DNA of 10,898 bases from Thalassiosira profunda (lineage: Eukaryota > Bacillariophyta > Thalassiosirophyceae > Thalassiosirales > Thalassiosiraceae). The translations under genes were made by a program, and so were the position numbers. Positions 6,937 to 10,898 of the stretch are shown here, one piece after another; position 1 is the first letter of the stretch, and every line of letters starts with the position of its first letter. The stretch covers positions 1 to 10,898 of the forward strand of contig JALLAP010000728.1 in assembly GCA_036939355.1 (NCBI GenBank). The letters are read 5' to 3'. The notes beneath the pieces are model-generated. The model worked only from the letters and a program-made list of their open reading frames with translations. It was not told the origin of the DNA and made no database searches.

Positions 6937-9004
6937 TCACACAAGCATTCGCGGCGGAGGGTCCGAAGACGAGGTAGTGGCGGGACTGGAAGTGAACGAT
7001 CGCGGCACTTTCTTCTTCTTCTTCATATCGGGGGCGTCGTCGCGCCGACGGAAGGAGCTCTGGGTGTCGAATGCGGTCGACTCCCCGTCGGTGTACACAC
7101 TTCGATTTTGATACGTCGAGTCGTCCTGCAACGTAGATTCGTCGTCTTTGTTGGAGCGGTCGAACTCCGACGCGGCGGCGTCGAAAGCCGCGCTTCCTGC
7201 CCTCGCGAGTGTTTTGGTCACTTCGAGATCACCCTTCCAGCAGTTGTTGAGTGTCGTACAGAGCTCGTCGGCAAGATCCAAGATTCCATCGTACGAATAA
7301 TCTTCCGACCGAACAGATCCCCCATAGGTGTTCCTCTTGGCGGAAGGCTTGGCCTTGCGTCGTTGCCGGCTCCGGGGTGTATCTGCCGAAGGCTCCGATC
7401 TGGTCGTTGCCGCTCGCTCGCTTTCATCCCGTTCTTCCGACGCCTGTTCGTTGTCCACTAGGGTAGACGGGTCAACAGAAGCAGCCTGGCTCTGCTTCTC
7501 GTTGCGCACCGAGGCCATCAAGCTGTTGCCATCTTTTGGCATGGCGTCCGACTTTCCCTCAAAGATCCGGGACTTTGACTGCTGGCCTCTTCTCGTATTG
7601 CCAATCCGTTCCTTGGCTGGATGCCGCGCCATAAACTTCGCATGTTCTGACAGGCCAGTGGTGTCGTTGGAAACGTTCAAGTGGGCGTGGTCGTCATCAT
7701 CGTCGAGAGGCAAGCAGACAGAGTTGTCCTCCGAGAGGGCGCGAAGTATCCCCATACGGGCCGCCTCGGTGGCATCGGGCGGGTTTTGACTAGCAGAGGC
7801 GGCTCGGCGTGTCTTCATCATCCCCCCTCGGCCGACAACTTTCTTTCCCTTATTCATGGAGGAGCTGTCGTAATGCTGATGGTCGTGTATCGAGGCTGCA
7901 TGGAATCCGGAAACAGAGGTAGGGCTGATTTGCGCCTTTGGACTCGGCCGTCTGCTTCGCTGTTTCACATTGATTCCGGATGGAGGACGGTGGTTGCTGG
8001 GGGCGTCGGGCGTTTCTTCGTCCTCATTCGTCGTTGCAGATGCGGCTGGAAGAAGTCCAAGCACGTCCGATAATCCTCCACCGCTCGCCTCCTCGAGGCT
8101 TTGTTGTGCTTTGCTCACCATGGAAAAGATGGATGAGCCGTCCCAAGTGCAGTGGCTGGCGTCTGAGGGATGTTCCGGCGACTTGGCACGAGACTGGGAT
8201 CTCGTGGGGCTGCTGGGGCGGAAGTACACGTCAATTGTATCCAGCTCGTCTTCGGACGGTTGGCTGTTGTTTTGGCCTGGATCCTCCGACTCTATCCGGG
8301 CAGCTGCACTTTCATTCGAGCCACCGTCAATAGAAACGAATTCATTTGGCCGGGCATCCCCTGCAATGGGAACAAATGCATTCGGCTGGTCAGACTCGGG
8401 GGAGACGATCCGTCCTCGGGCTTTGTCGTCGATACCATTGAGACCGACAGAGGGCGAGGGCGGAGCTTCTGCTTCTGGTGGAGCTTCAGGTGAACCTTCG
8501 TTCTGGCTGTCCACGATATTTGCAATGTGTCTGTCACTTCCGTCCTCCGTGACAATTCTATCGTGCATCAGCTCCTCGTAAGCTTGGTCCAATGCCTGCA
8601 GCTTCAACTCCAGGTAATTCTGCTGGCTCAGGAAGAAGGTATTCCTTCCNGTAAGCTTGGTCCAATGCCTGCAGCTTCAACTCCAGGTAATTCTGCTGGC
8701 TCAGGAAGAAGGTATTCCTTCCACCGCCGGACTGCTTCTCCGTCGCTTCGAACTGCTCCAGAGCGACCAGCGTTTGCTGTTTGGCCACATCGTATGCCTC
8801 TTGTATAATCGCCGGCGATATCTGGCTGGTCCTAGGATCGAGGGTGAGGATGTGGTAGGCATCCTTGTATTGGAGGAGGGCGATGAAGTTTTCGTCGTCC
8901 TCGGTCGTGGAGCCGGTGAGGTCGGAGTGGTGGTCGGAGTGGTGGGCCGAGCCTCCGGGGCTGCCGGGGCACACCGGAGCCGCAAGCCGTTCAGGTTGCG
9001 CCAT
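6937..9004 (-). CDS. Large, mostly disordered protein of unknown function with weak J-domain-like N-terminus (frame interrupted at an N)
   Basis: ATG at 9004-9002 (MAQPERLAAP) to TGA at 6939-6937. The printed frame is broken at N 8650 by a duplicated 72-bp block; collapsing 73 nt gives one 664-aa frame. Residues about 43-122 (LLQYKDAYHILTLDPR ... LKLQALDQAYEELM) have the spacing of a J-domain-like helical unit, but there is no HPD tripeptide, so a co-chaperone role is not supported. Residues about 125-540 are rich in Ser, Asp, Glu, Pro and Arg, without conserved-looking motifs, and are probably disordered. A second ordered block lies near 545-592 (YSYDGILDLADELC, LNNCWKGDLEVTKTLA). A basic KKKKK run at 637-641 could be a nuclear signal. 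I recognise no family. The gene diverges from ATCase across 317 bp. Long frames on the opposite strand are treated as shadows. Confidence 0.75.
8578..8722 (-). repeat. 72-bp perfect direct repeat around a single N (probable unmerged contig overlap)
   Basis: Positions 8578-8649 and 8651-8722 are identical, with N at 8650 between them. The unit size is the same as in the SHQ1 case. Removing one copy and the N joins the two halves of the disordered-protein gene in frame, through QNYLELKLQALDQAY into EELMHDR. Confidence 0.92.
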
Positions 9005-9321
9005 GGTCACCTGCTACCGTCTCGGAAGCGCTGCCGCTACTGCTCCTCAGTCTTGATCGTGCCAACTTGAGGCGCCGTTCACCGCCGCCGTCGTTGGTTC
9101 ATGGTCACCCTCCTCTTGCCCGACTTGGTGTGTCGATTTGAACGCTGTTTCTCCTGAACTCGGCGCCCAAATTCGTTCGCACTGACACTTTTATCAGCTA
9201 AAAGGTACGACTTCGGCACGAAATCGGCATTCCCAAGAAAGCTTTCCTCGAACCTTTCGAGGAGGGATGAGACGGAGGGAGCGAAGGAGTGAGAGAGAGG
9301 AATGGAAAACTCACATGCACC
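9005..9321. promoter_or_regulatory. Shared divergent promoter of the unknown gene and ATCase
   Basis: These 317 bp separate two opposite start codons. They contain an 8-bp perfect inverted repeat (9245-9263) and, next to the ATCase start, a GAG-rich run (9284-9300) and two out-of-frame ATGs at 9302 and 9315. I see no protein-like frame and no convincing TATA box. An upstream ATCase exon coding a transit peptide cannot be excluded. Confidence 0.55.
9245..9263. repeat. Perfect inverted repeat with 3-nt spacer upstream of ATCase
   Basis: TCCTCGAA and TTCGAGGA (8-bp arms) flank CCT, 59 bp before the ATCase ATG. It could be a dimeric transcription-factor site or a small 5' UTR hairpin; neither is shown. 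Confidence 0.6.
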
Positions 9322-10535
9322 ATGGGCGATAACGCCACGTCCACCGCCCTGGGAGGCCTTGCCAATGGCCTCACTTCCGACCCAAAGTCCTGGAAGGACG
9401 CGCCCCTCATTTCCGTCACCCAAATCTCCACCTCCGGGCTGCTGCTCCTCTTCCAGACGTCCCAATCCATGCGGACGCTCGTGCGCACCAACGGAGGGGA
9501 CAACCGTTTGCAACACCGCGTCTTGGCCTCCGTCTTTTACGAGGCAAGCACCCGCACCTCGTGCTCTTTCCAGGCGGCGATGATGCGCTTGGGCGGCACC
9601 TTCATTCACGTGGATGGGGGCAAGGGCGGGAATACCTCCGCCTCGAAAAAGGGCGAAAGTCTCGAGGATACGATCCGGTGCTTGGAGTGCTACACGGATG
9701 TGACGGTGTTGCGCCATCCCACGACGGGAAGTGTGCAGAGGGTGGCATTGGGCGGAGGGACGGTGAAACCAGTGATCAATGCGGGTGATGGAGGTACGTT
9801 CCATTGTATGTTGGATTTGTGCACATATGATATTTGCAAATCAACTGAACAACGTTTCACTCTACGATTAGTTGGTGAGCACCCAACCCAGGCTCTGTTG
9901 GACACCTTTACTATCTGGGACGAACTGGGCGTATCCCTTGATGTGGAAAATGGAGATAGCAAAAATGAGCAGAAACTCGAGGGTCCGCTGGTGGTGGTCC
10001 TCCTGGGAGATCTCAAGCACGGCCGCACGGTACACTCTCTGGCGAAGCTACTGGCGAGGAGTTCGATCAAACACGAGTTGGTGCTGCGATACTGTGCCCC
10101 TGCATCGCTGGAAATGCCAAGCCATGTGAAGGAGTATGTGGCGAACTTCCCAAATGCAAAGCAAGAGGAGTACACCGACATGAAGGAGGCAGTTCAGGGC
10201 GCCAATGTGCTGTATGTAACGAGGGTGCAAAAGGAGAGGTTCGAAAGCGCGGATGCTTACGAGAAGGTCAAGGTGAGTGCACATCGTATGCGCATGATTT
10301 ATCGCCTTCATCTCTTGCTCATACTTATATCAATCAACCGCAGGGTGCTTACGTGGTGGATGCATCGTTGATGGAGTCGGCTCCGCCCGGGATGATTGTC
10401 ATGCATCCACTTCCTCGAGTGGATGAGATTGCAACTGAGATCGATGCTGATCCGCGCGCGTGCTACTTCCGGCAGATGGAGAATGGGATGTTTGTACGAA
10501 TGGCGATCTTGGCGCTCATCCTCGGGGCTCCGTGA
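9322..10535 (+). CDS. PYRB: Aspartate carbamoyltransferase (ATCase), stand-alone, three exons
   Basis: Exons 9322-9793, 9872-10272 and 10344-10535 give 354 aa. It catalyses carbamoyl phosphate plus aspartate to N-carbamoylaspartate, the committed step of pyrimidine synthesis. Active-site motifs are all present: EASTRT (S76-T79), SKKGES loop, LRHP (R131), GEHPTQ (H161, Q164), [11 protein letters not shown] (R209), TRVQKERF (R275, Q277) and HPLPRVDEI (from 312). Bacterial catalytic chains are about 310 aa; the extra length is an N-terminal stretch of about 30 residues and a short charged insert after the HPTQ helix. It is a separate gene, not part of a CAD-type fusion. Starting at 9322 (ACCATGG context) there is no evident plastid or mitochondrial leader, so cytosol is the default inference. 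Two ATGs at 9302 and 9315 lie just upstream in other frames. Regulation by UMP, known in plants, is not testable here. Confidence 0.96.
9794..9871 (+). other. ATCase intron 1 (78 nt, frame-neutral)
   Basis: The intron begins GTACGT and ends TTAG. Splicing joins G + TT into a Val codon and restores the conserved NAGDGVGEHPTQ motif. Its length is a multiple of three and it has no in-frame stop, so the unspliced frame reads through it. Confidence 0.9.
10273..10343 (+). other. ATCase intron 2 (71 nt)
   Basis: The intron begins GTGAGT and ends CCGCAG and lies between whole codons. Splicing joins YEKVK to GAYVVDASL, matching the family. Retention shifts the frame and gives a stop at 10369-10371. 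Confidence 0.9.
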
Positions 10536-10575
10536 AATTGAGAATACAATAGAAATCGTCACAGTCACTCCATCA

Positions 10576-10581
10576 AATAAA
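10576..10581 (+). terminator. Possible poly(A) signal of ATCase
   Basis: AATAAA lies 41 bp after the ATCase stop codon, within the 205-bp convergent gap. The motif and spacing fit a eukaryotic cleavage/polyadenylation signal, though such signals are weakly defined in algae. Confidence 0.4.
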
Positions 10582-10740
10582 GATACCTGCATCCTTTGTA
10601 TTCGTGATGATGTTATATTAGCAAATGCGGCCCCCTGTTCACGCCACACCATTTCGCAGGTCTCATAACACCGTTCCACTCTCCCCTGCTCGCAATTTGA
10701 CAGCTCCGAGCACCTATTACACACGCGTCGCACCAAGAAG

Positions 10741-10898
10741 TTAGTTGAGGGTCCACCAGTTCGTCTTTTTCTGCTCGGGCTCCGGCTCGGGTTCCGCCTT
10801 TTTCTTCCCACCGAACTGGAAGAAGGTCGGGCCCTTCTTCTTGGCGCCTCCCTTCAGATCCGCGCCGTCCGCGCTGCCGCCGGCCCGCTGCATGTACG
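10741..10898 (-). CDS. C-terminal end of an unrecognised gene, cut by the right edge
   Basis: Reading in from the right edge on the minus strand, a frame of 51 codons ends in TAA at 10743-10741. The visible peptide is Gly/Lys-rich, contains GPTFFQFGGKKK, then a Glu-Pro repeat (EPEPEPEQ), and ends KKTNWWTLN. An ATG at 10893-10891 is inside the frame, but the frame is still open at the edge, so this is more likely the tail of a longer protein. Codon composition and the convergent position fit the strand alternation of the other genes. I do not recognise the family and give no function. Confidence 0.5.
   Translation of the reverse strand, partial: YMQRAGGSADGADLKGGAKKKGPTFFQFGGKKKAEPEPEPEQKKTNWWTLN

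Noticed and set aside
7012..7026. TTC repeat tract as a microsatellite or regulatory element
   Set aside because: It encodes the Lys run (KKKKK) near the C-terminus of the minus-strand gene, so coding explains it.
7970..8581. 203-codon plus-strand frame opposite the disordered protein
   Set aside because: Low-complexity mirror of a Ser/Asp-rich coding strand. The minus-strand frame is much longer and joins across the N; no homology is visible on the plus strand.
10308..10811. 167-codon minus-strand frame across the end of ATCase
   Set aside because: It overlaps conserved ATCase exon 3 and intron 2 and contains no recognisable domain; an out-of-frame shadow.
1..10898. Transposons, CRISPR arrays, tRNA or rRNA genes
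   Set aside because: No terminal repeats with transposase-like frames, spaced repeat arrays or RNA-gene sequence motifs were seen; the only long repeats are the two N-flanking duplicates.

Overview
The window is nuclear DNA from a eukaryote, most likely a photosynthetic alga with a secondary red-type plastid (an ochrophyte such as a diatom or a relative). Three things suggest this. The proteins are eukaryotic house-keeping families (USP5, PNO1, SHQ1). Three short GT-AG introns (79, 78 and 71 nt) restore conserved reading frames. Two genes carry plastid-type leaders: a signal peptide ending Ala-x-Ala followed by Phe and a Ser/Arg-rich stretch, and a signal peptide followed by a twin-arginine lumen-targeting segment. 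The species cannot be named from the sequence alone.

Layout, left to right: (1) + strand, C-terminal part of a USP5/isopeptidase T-like deubiquitinase, cut by the left edge; (2) - strand, an unrecognised protein with a predicted thylakoid-lumen leader; (3) + strand, a two-exon plastid-targeted aspartyl/asparaginyl beta-hydroxylase-family oxygenase; (4) - strand, PNO1, a 40S ribosome maturation factor; (5) + strand, SHQ1, an H/ACA snoRNP assembly factor; (6) - strand, a large, mostly disordered unknown protein with a weak J-domain-like N-terminus; (7) + strand, a three-exon stand-alone aspartate carbamoyltransferase; (8) - strand, the 3' end of an unrecognised gene cut by the right edge.

All eight genes alternate strand, so the window is a series of divergent pairs (gaps 318, 198 and 317 bp) and tight convergent pairs (stop-to-stop gaps 66, 156, 107 and 205 bp). 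Two divergent pairs look functionally coherent: PNO1/SHQ1 (both ribosome or snoRNP biogenesis) and the two plastid-directed proteins.

Two coding regions, SHQ1 and the disordered protein, are broken by the same pattern: a perfect 72-bp direct repeat around a single N. Collapsing 73 nt restores the frame in both, so these look like unmerged contig overlaps rather than biological mutations. No mobile element, CRISPR array, tRNA, rRNA or clear new multi-gene system was seen. The most useful leads are the alternating gene order, the shared promoters, a frame-neutral intron inside the ATCase active-site loop, and the plastid-directed beta-hydroxylase.
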